In this document: positions 1 through 9,464 of the stretch, one piece after another
Numbering within the stretch: position 1 is the first letter of the stretch
Layout of the letters: the number at the start of each line of letters is the position of its first letter
From: Pegoplata infirma
Taxonomy: Eukaryota; Arthropoda; Insecta; Diptera; Anthomyiidae
Length of the DNA: 64,000 nucleotides
NCBI GenBank assembly: GCA_963921195.1
Contig: OY992540.1
Location: 63,310,844-63,374,843 of the forward strand
Direction: 5' to 3'
The notes under the pieces: generated by a model
Database searches by the model: none
The model's input: only the letters and a program-made list of their open reading frames with translations
Told to the model about the DNA's origin: nothing
Translations under genes and position numbers: made by a program

Positions 1-548
1 TACCACCAATGCTTTTAAAACTTGTTTACCATGTTGCATTTAAGATGAACAAAATCTGAAATTCGGGGTTTTGCTTATAACTTTTGAACCACTGGACCGA
101 TTGAGCTGAAGTTCAACATCAAACAGACCTGAGGAAAGGCAAAGATACATGCCACGTTTCAGCAGTCTCATTATTGTCATTCGAAAGTTATCGTGTTTTT
201 ATCTAGTAAATTCGGGAAAAAAACCTTGCCGAAATTTACTCTTTTGCTCATAACTTTTGAACCACTGGACCGATTTGGCTGGATTGCAACACCAACCTGA
301 CCAGGTAAATGCTCAACATATATGCCAAACTTCAGTATTCTCTGTGAAGTCTTTCAAAAGTTAGCGTGTTTTCTACGGACAGACAGACCGACAGACGGAC
401 GGACGGACATGGCTAGATCGACTTAAAATCGATCGAGGATCATGAATATATGTACTTTATGGGATCCTAGGCTAATATTTCAATGTGTTACAAACGAAAT
501 GACAAACTTATATATACCCTCTATCACTAGAGTGGAGGGTATAATAAG
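1..548 (+). mobile_element. 3' part of a dispersed fly repeat (ACAAGT...GGAGGGTATAA family)
   Basis: The first 380 bases hold two diverged direct copies of a unit of about 172 bp, each with 'AACTTTTGAACCACTGGACC' and a 'GTTA(T/G)CGTGTTTT' block. A GACA/GACG tract (about 377-408) and the block 'TACTTTATGGGATCCTAGG' follow, and the repeat ends in GGAGGGTATAATAA near 548. The same tail recurs at 9100-9464 and 10985-14945, which shows it is a dispersed repeat. The 5' end lies outside the window. A 75-codon open frame here is part of the repeat and is not a gene. Confidence 0.75.
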
Positions 549-1010
549 CATTTACTCTTATAGACTTAAACATCGGCTTTTTCTAAAACCCATATTTGCC
601 AAATTAGCTGTAACGGGTAAACCGATTTCACAACTGTGTCGGTTTTTGATGAATATTAAAACTTTTTAGACATTTTTGAATGTGAGGGACAATGAAATAA
701 TAATTTTGTTGTACACTGAGAAAATCTGAAAAAATCAAGTGATGACACAGGCTAAGCGAAGATGTCGACAGTTTTAAAGTTTAAATGAAATACTGTCTCA
801 AGGTCTATGAAAGGGGTAAGGGAAAGATAAAATCCAAAATAAACTCTGGCGGGTATTAGAATTTGATCAGAGAGAAAAGTTAAAAAACCGTTAACGACTG
901 CTAAGTTAACGTAAAACTTTTCCAATCGAATTCTTCTGAAATTGGCTAACCGAATTTACCCAGTCTTAGCAAACGAAAATTATTTTCTGCAATTTAATTA
1001 TTTAATGTAT
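549..1010. other. AT-rich DNA without recognisable feature
   Basis: No coding potential, terminal repeat or array was seen. It is probably old intergenic or intronic sequence. Confidence 0.4.
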
Positions 1011-1529
1011 ACACCGTCCGACAAAAATTAAAAAAAAAATTTAAACACGAACTGGATAATATACGTTAAAACTAGAGACTAGAACTGCATTTACAGTTTT
1101 TCTTTTCGTGATCCTGTTTCCATTTAAAATGACTTCAAAATTTAGAGGGTTAAATTTTAACATACGGATCTCCCCTAATTTTCCTATTTTATTATTTTGA
1201 CATGCCAAGAAAAAGGAGGTCCTTTCAAAAATGTATCCTTAAATATCATTCAAAATTTTCACCAAAATATTTTGATAAAAATTTCAAATGGCAAAATAAA
1301 AAAATTGGCAAATTAGGGGAGATCCTTCTCTTTCATTTGACATCACCAGTGTCATCCTAGGACAAGTACAAATATTTCAAAAATGTATCCTTTAAAACTT
1401 TGAATTCCTTTTAAAAGGAAACCCGATCACGAAATCAAAAACTGTAAATGCAGTTTTACTCCATTTGATCCCTTCTTTCCGACGTATATCATCCATGTTC
1501 ATGTTTAATATTGGCTGTCGGACGGTGTT
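1011..1529. mobile_element. MITE with ACACCGTCCGACA terminal repeats, copy 1
   Basis: The ends are ACACCGTCCGACA and its complement TGTCGGACGGTGT. Inverted similarity continues inward for about 110 bp on each side, including 'AACTGCATTTACAG' near 1085 and 'CTGTAAATGCAGTT' near 1443. No transposase is present, so the element is non-autonomous. A second full copy, inverted relative to this one, lies at 53651-54249. The flanks share TAT, a possible 3-bp target duplication, but copy 2 does not confirm it, so I leave the superfamily open. Confidence 0.8.
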
Positions 1530-1640
1530 ATATTTGTTTCGCCACGTTTTGTTTTATGTATTAAAATTTAAGCAGATTAAATACTTCATGCAGTTAAAAT
1601 TTTAAATATTAATGTAAGAGAATTACAACAATACCTCTAA

Positions 1641-1753
1641 CATACTTGGGACCTGGCATTACATTTGTATAAAAAAACAATGCCAATGCCTGCTATTTCA
1701 TTGGCATTTTACATAAAAAAAACTAATGCCTCAATGCTTAGATCCCAAGTATG
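1641..1753. mobile_element. 113-bp hAT-type foldback MITE
   Basis: The ends are CATACTTGGGA and TCCCAAGTATG, with further internal complementarity around 'ATTGGCATT'. It is flanked on both sides by the perfect 8-bp direct repeat ACCTCTAA (1633-1640 and 1754-1761). An 8-bp duplication is the hallmark of hAT insertion. It is too small to code for anything. Confidence 0.8.
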
Positions 1754-1761
1754 ACCTCTAA

Positions 1762-2467
1762 TAACCCTCTAAGCGAATTTTTACAAACGCCATTTTAAGG
1801 GACTGCGCCATTCCATAAAAGAAGAGTACATTGCTAATCGACGGACAGGTGTCAAACAACAAAACCCATTTTTATGATTGCTTTACATTTGAATGTCGGT
1901 TTATTTTTAACAAAAACCATCATATATCATCATTTATTGACACTATGTAATATTCTCCTGTTACTACCATATGTTGTTGCTACATTATTATATATATTAT
2001 ATCCTGATATGTAAAGTAAAATATGTAAATAAAGTGTATGTATGTATTAAGTATACTCCTTTTTTTTGTAAAAACCAATAGCACACTATGAATAATATAT
2101 TAAATATTGTAGGTTAGAGATGATATTTGTAATAACCCAGAGAAAAATGTTTATTTATGCATAATGAAACCTCATATATATTTAATATTTAAGTGGGTCA
2201 TGTGGTTTAAAAGTTAATAGAAAAACCGTGAATTTCAGATTAGTTTCACCTTAAATGCACATGTTGAAAACCCGTTAAACATGTTTAGTAATGGGATTCT
2301 ACCCTGTATTTACCCGATGCATGAATAAATACCGCGTAAATAAAAGATAAATACCTTTTAGGGAATTTATTTGGGTATTCATAAAAAGCATTTGAAATCG
2401 AACATATGGAAAGCTCTAGTTGTCAATAAGCTGAATCATCATTTAAAATGAGTATTTTTTTATTCAA
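1762..2467. other. AT-rich DNA, no gene seen
   Basis: Apparently unique noncoding DNA with short TATATA runs near 1990-2050. No repeat ends or coding frames were recognised. Confidence 0.4.
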
Positions 2468-2525
2468 AAACAAGTAAGAAAGCTATATTCGGCTGTGCCG
2501 AATCTTTAAATACCCTCCACCAATG
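2468..2525 (+). mobile_element. 5' end of the ACAAGT dispersed repeat
   Basis: Reads 'AAACAAGTAAGAAAGC', then the short hairpin TTCGGC-TGT-GCCGAA, then 'ATACCCTCCACC', which is the complement of the GGTGGAGGGTAT type tail. The next plus-strand tail is at 9100-9464. The two may be the ends of one copy swollen by the arrays and insertions between them; that pairing is an inference. Confidence 0.65.
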
Positions 2526-2599
2526 TGATGATTTAAAAAACAATAAAGTTTGTTTTATTTATACCTCAGAAAATAAAAAAGTACCAAAAATGTACTTTC

Positions 2600-3232
2600 G
2601 GTACCTTTAATAAAAGGTACTTTTTATTAAAGGTACTTTTTATAGAAGGTACTTTTTATAAAAGGTACTTTTTACAAAAGGTACTTTTTATAAAAGGTAC
2701 TTTTTATAAAAGGTACTTTTTATAAAAGGTACTTTTTATAAAAGGTACTTTTTGTAAAAGGTACTTTTTGTAAAAGGTACTTTTTGTAAAAGGTACTTTT
2801 TGTAAAAGGTACTTTTTATTAAAGGTACTCTTTATAAAAGGTACTTTTTATAAAAGGTACTTTTTATAAAAGGTACTTTTTATAAAAGGTACTTTTTATA
2901 AAAGGTACTTTTTATAAAAGGTACTTTTTATAAAAGGTACTTTTTATAAAAGGTACTTTTTATAAAAGGTACTTTTTATAAAAGGTACTTTTTATAAAAG
3001 GTACTTTTTATAAAAGGTACTTTTTATAAAAGGTACTTTTTGTAAAAGGTACTTTTTGTAAAAGGTACTTTTTGTAAAAGGTACTTTTTATAAAAGGTAC
3101 TTTTTATAAAAGGTACTTTTTATAAAAGGTACTTTTTATAAAAGGTACTTTTTATAAAAGGTACTTTTTATAAAAGGTACTTTTTATAAAAGGTACTTTT
3201 TATAAAAGGTACTTTTTATAAAAGGTACTTTT
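2600..3232. repeat. 16-bp minisatellite, left block (about 39 units)
   Basis: Tandem copies of GGTACTTTTTATAAAA with few variants (TTTGTAAAA, TTTATTAAA). Each unit has the near-palindrome AAAAGGTACTTTT centred on GTAC. The array stops within a unit at 3232 and resumes at 5401, so it was one array before the element at 3233-5400 inserted. Confidence 0.95.
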
Positions 3233-3417
3233 CCCGAGTAAAAATAATTTAATATGATCTTATATACTTTTATATAGTCATATTATTTGATATATGATCA
3301 TGTGTGACACTATGTATTGCAAGATAAATTTATACAATAAATTTTGATGTGGAATTTTTTTAAGATATCGCCATACATAACTATATGTTGTAACATCTGG
3401 TCCCATGCATCATTTAA

Positions 3418-3838
3418 AATTTCTAAGTGTTTTATATAAAATTTTATATGCCTCCATTATTTTTTAATTTTTTTAAAGGTTTTCCAAGAACATATTTTTG
3501 CCGTAAATATTTTCAAAGTGTTTTATATAAAATTTCATATGACTTTATATTTTTTTATTTTTCTAAGATTTTTCCAAGCACCACTTTTTTATCACGAATA
3601 TTTTCTAAGTGTTTTATATAAAATTTTATATGACTCCATCTTTTAAATTTTTTCTAAGTTTTTTTCAAGGAACATTTTTTTTATCGCAAATATTTTCTAA
3701 GTGTTTTTTATAAAATTTTATATAACTCCATTTTTTTAAATTTTTTTCCAAGGACAAATTTTTTTGAAAATATTTTCTAAGTGTTTTATATAAAATTTAA
3801 CATGACTCCATTTTTTGAAATTTTTCTAAGTTTTTTTC
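3418..3838. repeat. About 90-bp tandem repeat inside the CCCGAGT element
   Basis: The block 'AGTGTTTTATATAAAATTT' recurs near 3425, 3517, 3607, 3699 and 3778, spaced 79-92 bp apart. Between the copies lie T-rich stretches and a recurring 'CCAAGGAACA' type sequence. About 4.7 diverged units. The 64-codon open frame at 3427-3621 only reflects this repeat. Confidence 0.8.
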
Positions 3839-3845
3839 ACAGAAC

Positions 3846-5117
3846 CCCAGCAAAACTTGCATGACTTCCAGAACTAGTGCTGGAGTACTTCTTTTTTGCT
3901 CGACTAGTTCTCTATCTCGTTCTCAGAGTCATGATTTTTGTTTGAAATTGTCACCCTCAGAACTAGTTCTAGGGAAGTAGTCTAGGAACAATCACCCCTC
4001 CTATGGAACGGTTCCATCACTACTTCTAGAACCAGTTCTTTATCCCATTCTATAACCCATGATTTTTCTTTGAAATTGTCACGACAGGAACTACTTCCAA
4101 GAAGCTATTGTGGCACTAGTTCTCTATCTCGTTCTCAGAGTCATGATTTTTGTTTGAAATTGTCACCATCAGAACTAGTTCTAGGAAAGTAGTCTAGGAA
4201 CCCATGTATGAAACGGTTCTTTAAGTCATTCTAGAACCAATTCTTTATCCCATTCTTTAACCCATGATTTTTGAAATTGTCACCATCAGAACTAGTTCTA
4301 GGGAAGCAGTCTAGGAACATTTTGTAATTTTTTTTTTTTGCAAAAAAAAAACATTTTTGAATTATTTTTTGTTGAAAATATAACGCAATATCAGCACTTT
4401 ACTGAACAAAAATTAGTAGTATTTTTTGTTTTTTTAGTCCTTAATGCAATTAGAAATTATCTAGAAGGAGAATAAGGGATTTTTGAAAAAAAAAATATTG
4501 TAGGGACCAAAAAATATACGATTATATGCTTAGTTGGATAACTCAAATTGCTTACTATTTTTGCTACAATTGGAAAGTTTTGTTTACATTTTGTAATAAA
4601 AAATTCCAGCTGTAGTAAATAAAGTAGTTTATTGCAGATTGTAGTAAGGTAATTGAATGGATCTATAAAAACCTATTTGCACTAATGCCCCAATACTAAA
4701 TAATACCAAACAAATTACCCAATACTTATAATTTTTTTAGCCCCTCTGTACATATTTCAAAAGGTTTGACTTTTTCCAAATAAAAGATGCAACAGAGAAA
4801 TGCGTAATCAAATATTTATTTTTTTCTTTTTTGAAAAAAATTATAAGTTTTTGAAACAGCTTCTAAGATGTTATTTGAGAACCAGTATTTGTTTCATGGA
4901 AGTGGTGCAGAAGTCATGTACGACTAGTTCCAAATCACTAGTTCCCAAACTACTCCAAAAAAGCTCTTTGGAATCAAAATATTACCCTTTTGGATCACTT
5001 CTAGAACTAGTTGTGACACCACTAGTTCCAGGATGCTCTTTGAGAACCTATCGTGACAAGCTTTGAAGTACTTCTAGAACTAGTTATTTTTGAACGACTC
5101 CGAAAAGTTTTGCTGGG
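3846..5117. mobile_element. Nested element with CCCAGCAAAACTT ends
   Basis: Left end CCCAGCAAAACTT and right end AAGTTTTGCTGGG, with inverted blocks rich in GAACTAGTTC just inside both. The left part holds a block of about 90-125 bp repeated four times (about 3900-4320), each with 'CATGATTTTTG' and 'GAAATTGTCACC'. The right part (about 4870-5110) has the same motifs inverted. 'GTAATTGAATGGATCTA' at about 4656 resembles the end of the element at 57805-59987. No coding sequence. Confidence 0.7.
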
Positions 5118-5400
5118 ACAACTTATTTTTATTATTTTAATTTTTCAACTTTTTATTTAAAACTAAAAAAAACATCCGATTTATAAAATTGTATAAATTT
5201 TAATATAATTGGATATAATTTTATATCGTTGGATTAGACCAAAACTCGTATCAAAGTCGATATAAAGTTATATAAACTGATATTATTAGATATTATTCGA
5301 TCAAATCTTATGAAACCATTTTTCGTATAAGATTATATCAAAATAGACACGAACCCATATTAAATTATATATTGTGTCATATCAATTTTTTTACTCGGGT

Positions 5401-5740
5401 TTATAAAAGGTACTTTTAATAAAAGGTACTTTTTATAAAAGGTACTTTTTATAAAAGGTACTTTTTATAAAAGGTACTTTTTATAAAATGTACTTTTTAC
5501 AAAAGGTACTTTTTATAAAAGGTACTTTTTATAAAAGGTACTTTTTATAAAAGGTACTTTTTATAAAAGGTACTTTTTATAAAAGGTACTTTTTATAAAA
5601 GGTACTTTTTATAAAAGGTACTTTTTATAAACGGTACTTTTTATAAAAGGTACTTTTTATAAAAGGTACTTTTTATAAAAGGTACTTTTTATAAAGGAAC
5701 TTTTTATAAAAGGTACTTTTTATAAAAGGTACTTTTTGAA
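5401..5740. repeat. 16-bp minisatellite, right block (about 21 units)
   Basis: Continuation of the GGTACTTTTTATAAAA array, resuming mid-unit directly after the element ending at 5400. Some units are degenerate (AAACGGTAC, AAAGGAAC). It fades into the 146-bp repeat near 5740. Confidence 0.95.
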
Positions 5741-5744
5741 AACG

Positions 5745-6698
5745 GTACAGAATTTTCGGAAAGTACTTGTTCCAGAATGTTTTATTTCACTAAAGGATCC
5801 TACATTCTAAATTTCAAGTTTGAATAAAATTTCAGTAAATAAAAAAAAGTACCAAAAGTACTTTTTTACCCATTTTACCTCAGTAGAATCAACATTGGCA
5901 AAACCCGAGCCTTAGTGAATCTTTTTTCCGGAAGGTGAACCGACATTGCAACTTTCCATTTTCTAGTACCATTATTTAAGGAAATATAAAATGTAACAAA
6001 AGTACATATTTTTACCCTTTTTACCCTATTAGAAAAATCATTGGCAAAAACCCAGCCTTAGGGGATCTATATTCCGGGAGGTGAACATACAGTCCAAATT
6101 TCAAGTCTATGTGACAATTTTTTAAGGAAATATAAAAGGTGCCAAAAGTATAGATTTTTCCCCCTTTTTACCCTCTTAGAATCAACATTGGCAATAATCC
6201 AGACGTACTGAATCTATATTCTAGGATGTGAACATACTGTCCAAATTTCAAGTTTCTATGACCATTATTTCAGGAGATATAAAAAGCACCAAAAGTACAG
6301 TTTTTTACCCTTTTGACCCCCTTAGAATTAACACTGGCAAAAATCCAGCCTTAATGGATCTATATTCCGGGAGGTGAACATACAGTCAAAATTTCAAGTC
6401 TCTAGGATCAGTATATCAGAAGATTTAAAAAGTACCAAAAGGACAGTTTCTTACCATTTTTACCCCCTTACCATTGGCTAAACTCCAGCCATAGTGGATC
6501 TATATTACGGGAGGGTAATATACAGTCCAAATTTCAAGTCTCTATGACCATTATATCGGGAGGTATAAAAAGTACCAAAAGTACAGCTTTTTACCCTTTT
6601 TACCCCCTTAGAATCAACATTGGCAAAAATCCAGCCTTAGTGGATCTTCATTCCGGAAGGTCAAACTACAGTCCAAATTTCAAGTATCTAACTTCAGC
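5745..6698. repeat. 146-bp tandem repeat, about six units
   Basis: The marker 'CATTGGCAAAA' and relatives recur near 5894, 6039, 6185, 6331, 6471 and 6617, at intervals of 140-147 bp. A unit contains AAAAGTACCAAAAGTAC, a TTTTACCC block, the CATTGGCAAAAATCCAGCC region, 'GGATCTATATTCCGGGAGG', and 'CCAAATTTCAAGTCTCTA'. The GTAC segment resembles the neighbouring 16-bp unit, suggesting the minisatellite was amplified from it. Confidence 0.85.
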
Positions 6699-6994
6699 AG
6701 TTTGGGCTGGGCGATGATGAATGAGTATGTCAGTCAGTCATATTACTCTTTTATATATATAAATTTTCCGGATTTGGGCGATTTTTGCCATAAAGTTTAT
6801 TTCTGTCTTTTATTATTTAACAAAATTTATTTTTTTAAAAGAAAATATTTTTTTTTTTTAAGAAATCTGAACAAAATTGAATTTTGGCGATATTTTACAT
6901 CCGATTTGGCGACAAAGCCAAAAAAAAGTCTGGCAACCCCGTTAATATGACGAAGCAAAAAATGGACACACACACACATGCTATATAAAAATAA
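6699..6994. other. Unclassified AT-rich DNA with a short CA run
   Basis: Has a (CA) microsatellite at about 6967-6978. The 82-codon frame at 6702-6950 has low-complexity F/K-rich content and no recognised domain. Confidence 0.4.
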
Positions 6995-7425
6995 CCCAAC
7001 AAACATTTACCTTTGAAATACATTGAATATTACCCAACAAACATCAATTCCAGCCTTTGAAAAAAAATCAAACTGGCACTAAATATCAAGGGTGTTTTTC
7101 AAATTGTTTTCAGTGACAAAAATTTAAACATTTAAAATAAATTTGAAACATGTTGGAAATATTTGTTTTTTCCTATACTATTAATTCTTTTCAAAAAAAT
7201 ATAAACATCAAATTGATTTGCCATGTTTCTCAAACCTAATATCAAACATTGATTATGGGTGGAAATAATTTTGTTTTCAAATGTTGTTCAATTCCGAATT
7301 TCAAATTGTGAGAAAACTTAAAATTTTGTTTTAAAAATTAAGAAGCAAAATCTAGAAATTTTATGTATTTTTATGCATTTGTGCCAATTAACGTTTAAAA
7401 TTGTGCTTGCATAAACGTTTAAAAA

Positions 7426-7631
7426 GTAAGTTCACATGAGTTTATGAAAAAAAAGTTATACATTTAATAACGTCTATTCTTTTCTTTAAAGATTTCGAAT
7501 TTTAAAGAGCAGACGGCTGAAGAAGAAGACCTGGAAGGAGACGACCTCAAAAATGGCATTCGATGTAATTTTTTTATTAACAATTTTTAGTGCAAATAAA
7601 TAGCAAATATTATTAAAATTCGTATTTACAG
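7426..7631 (+). pseudogene. Captured host gene fragment: intron-exon-intron
   Basis: A strong donor GTAAGTTC at 7426 and an acceptor TTCTTTAAAG ending at 7491 define a 66-bp intron. Then comes a 73-bp exon (7492-7564), and a second intron GTAATT...TATTTACAG (7565-7631, 67 bp). The exon is much richer in G and C than its surroundings and is open for 24 codons, reading ISNFKEQTAEEEDLEGDDLK and four more residues, an acidic Glu/Asp-rich peptide. Both introns have the length usual for fly genes. I do not recognise the parent gene. Flanking exon sequence is AT-rich and its limits are uncertain. The setting inside a non-autonomous element points to capture. Confidence 0.5.
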
Positions 7632-8330
7632 TTTTTTTAATAAAAAATAGTATTGAGGTTCATTTGAAAAATAATGTTAAATTAACATTATAAATAAGGC
7701 TGAGAATTCTTTGAAAACTACACTAAAATTCAATTAGATAGTAAGCATATTTTCAAGCTAAAAATATTTGTGTACATTGGAGAAACATTATACATTCAAA
7801 AAATCTCAAACTATATATCAGATCTAAATAAACTTGAAAATTTTACTTGAGCACTAACATGCCGTTTTCTTTGAGAATGCTATTGTTTTCACGTTGAGAA
7901 CTATGTTATTTTCAACTGGTTTTCAAGGCTAAGGTTTAAATTTTAAACTTGCTATCAATATAATATTCAATGTATTTCAAAGGTAAATGTTTGTTGGGTT
8001 ATATTGTTAGCAAGTTTAAAATTTAAACCTTAGCCTTGAAAACCAGTTGAAAATAACATAGTTCTCAACGTGAAAACAATAGCATTCTCAAAGAAAACGG
8101 CATGTTAGTTCTCAAGTAAAATTTTCAAGTTTATTTAGATCTGATATATAGTTTGAGATTTTTTGAATGTATAATGTTTCTCCAATGTACACAAATATTT
8201 TTAGCTTGAAAATATGCTTACTATCTATTTGAATTTTAGTGTAGTTTTCAAAGAATTCTCAGCCTTATTTATAATGTTAATTTAACATTATTTTTCAAAT
8301 GAACCTCAATACTATTTTTTATTAAAAAAA

Positions 8331-8535
8331 CTGTAAATACGAATTTTAATAATATTTGCTATTTATTTGCACTAAAAATTGTTAATAAAAAAATTACATC
8401 GAATGCCATTTTGAGGTCGTCTCCTTCCAGGTCTTCTTCTTCAGCCGTCTGCTCTTTAAAATTCGAAATCTTTAAAGAAAAGAATAGACGTTATTAAATG
8501 TATAACTTTTTTTTCATAAACTCATGTGAACTTAC
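8331..8535 (-). pseudogene. Inverted copy of the captured acidic exon
   Basis: Right-arm copy of the fragment at 7426-7631. The exon is 8398-8469, flanked by introns at 8470-8535 and 8331-8397. It lacks one A in the AAAAA run near the exon's 3' end, shifting the frame by one base, so at most one of the two copies could still encode the original peptide. Confidence 0.5.
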
Positions 8536-8928
8536 TTTTTAAACGTTTATGCAAGCACAATTTTAAACGTTAATTGGCACAAATGCATAAAAATACATAA
8601 AATTTCTAGATTTTGCTTCTTAATTTTTAAAACAAAATTTTAAGTTTTCTCACAATTTGAAATTCGGAATTGAACAACATTTGAAAACAAAATTATTTCC
8701 ACCCATAATCAATGTTTGATATTAGGTTTGAGAAACATGGCAAATCAATTTGATGTTTATATTTTTTTGAAAAGAATTAATAGTATAGGAAAAAACAAAT
8801 ATTTCCAACATGTTTCAAATTTATTTTAAATGTTTAAATTTTTGTCACTGAAAACAATTTGAAAAACACCCTTGATATTTAGTGCCAGTTTGATTTTTTT
8901 TCAAATGCTGGAATTGATGTTTGTTGGG

Positions 8929-9099
8929 AACTATTAATTTTTTTATTATTACTTAACGAACTTTTTTTTAATTAAATTTAGATTTTGTTTTACATATTTT
9001 AAAGCTTTTTTGTAAAGATTTTTTTCCTTTTTCTCAGTTTTTTTTTTTCATTTCCGTTTTTTTTCTTATGTATCACACAAAATATGAGTTAATTTAGGG
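8929..9099. other. T-rich low-complexity DNA
   Basis: Poly-T rich stretch with no recognisable feature. Confidence 0.4.
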
Positions 9100-9464
9100 T
9101 TATGTTGAAAAAAAAAATGTGTTTTTCAGTAATTCGCTCATAACTTTTAAAATACTTAACCGATTTAAACAAAAAATACATCAGTTTTTGCCTAGGAAAA
9201 TTACGCAACTTTTGGTACCCCAAGCGTTTAAATCGGTTTCGGAGTATTGCCAAAAACGTGATTTCAACAGACAGACAGACAGACGGACGGACAGACAGAC
9301 ACACAGACAGACAGACGGACATTGCTAGATCGACTTAAAATCGATCAAGGATCATGAATATATATACTTTATGGGGTCCTAAACCAATATTTCAATGTGT
9401 TACATACGGAATGACAAACTTATATATACCCTCTATCACCAGAGTGGAGGGTATAATAAATATG
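9100..9464 (+). mobile_element. 3' tail of the ACAAGT dispersed repeat
   Basis: 'TAATTCGCTCATAACTTTT' is followed by 'CTTAACCGATTTAAAC', a GACA/GACG tract (9270-9320), 'TATACTTTATGGGGTCCTA' and terminal GAGTGGAGGGTATAATAA. It closely matches the tail at 1-548. The two overlapping open frames here come from the GACA tract. Confidence 0.75.

Larger units (their letters stand above)
3233..5400. mobile_element. Terminal-repeat element CCCGAGTAAAAA, inserted in the 16-bp array
   Basis: Starts CCCGAGTAAAAATAATTT and ends TTTTTTTACTCGGG, with AT-rich inverted similarity further in (AATTTAATATG against CATATTAAATT). The flanks are broken halves of one minisatellite unit, consistent with insertion there and duplication of about two T residues. 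No transposase is present. The same termini bound a 138-bp element at 57632-57769. A second element sits inside it (3846-5117). The superfamily is not assigned. Confidence 0.75.
6995..8928. mobile_element. Dimeric CCCAACAAACAT element forming a 1.9-kb palindrome
   Basis: The left arm (7033-7954) and right arm (8008-8928) are inverted copies of about 921 bp, differing at only a few positions by eye (for example near 7053, 7538 and 7854), around a spacer of about 53 bp. Both outer ends read CCCAACAAACATCAATTCC. The spacer carries another end, ATGTTTGTTGGG at about 7987-7998, and its inverted partner lies just left of the palindrome (6995-7030). This looks like an element with TIR CCCAACAAACAT plus an inverted partial second copy. 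No transposase is seen, but both arms hold gene-like sequence. Confidence 0.85.

Noticed and set aside
9089..9328. Opposed 77- and 69-codon frames
   Set aside because: Generated by the GACA/GACG tract of the dispersed repeat (alternating SVCL and RQTD).
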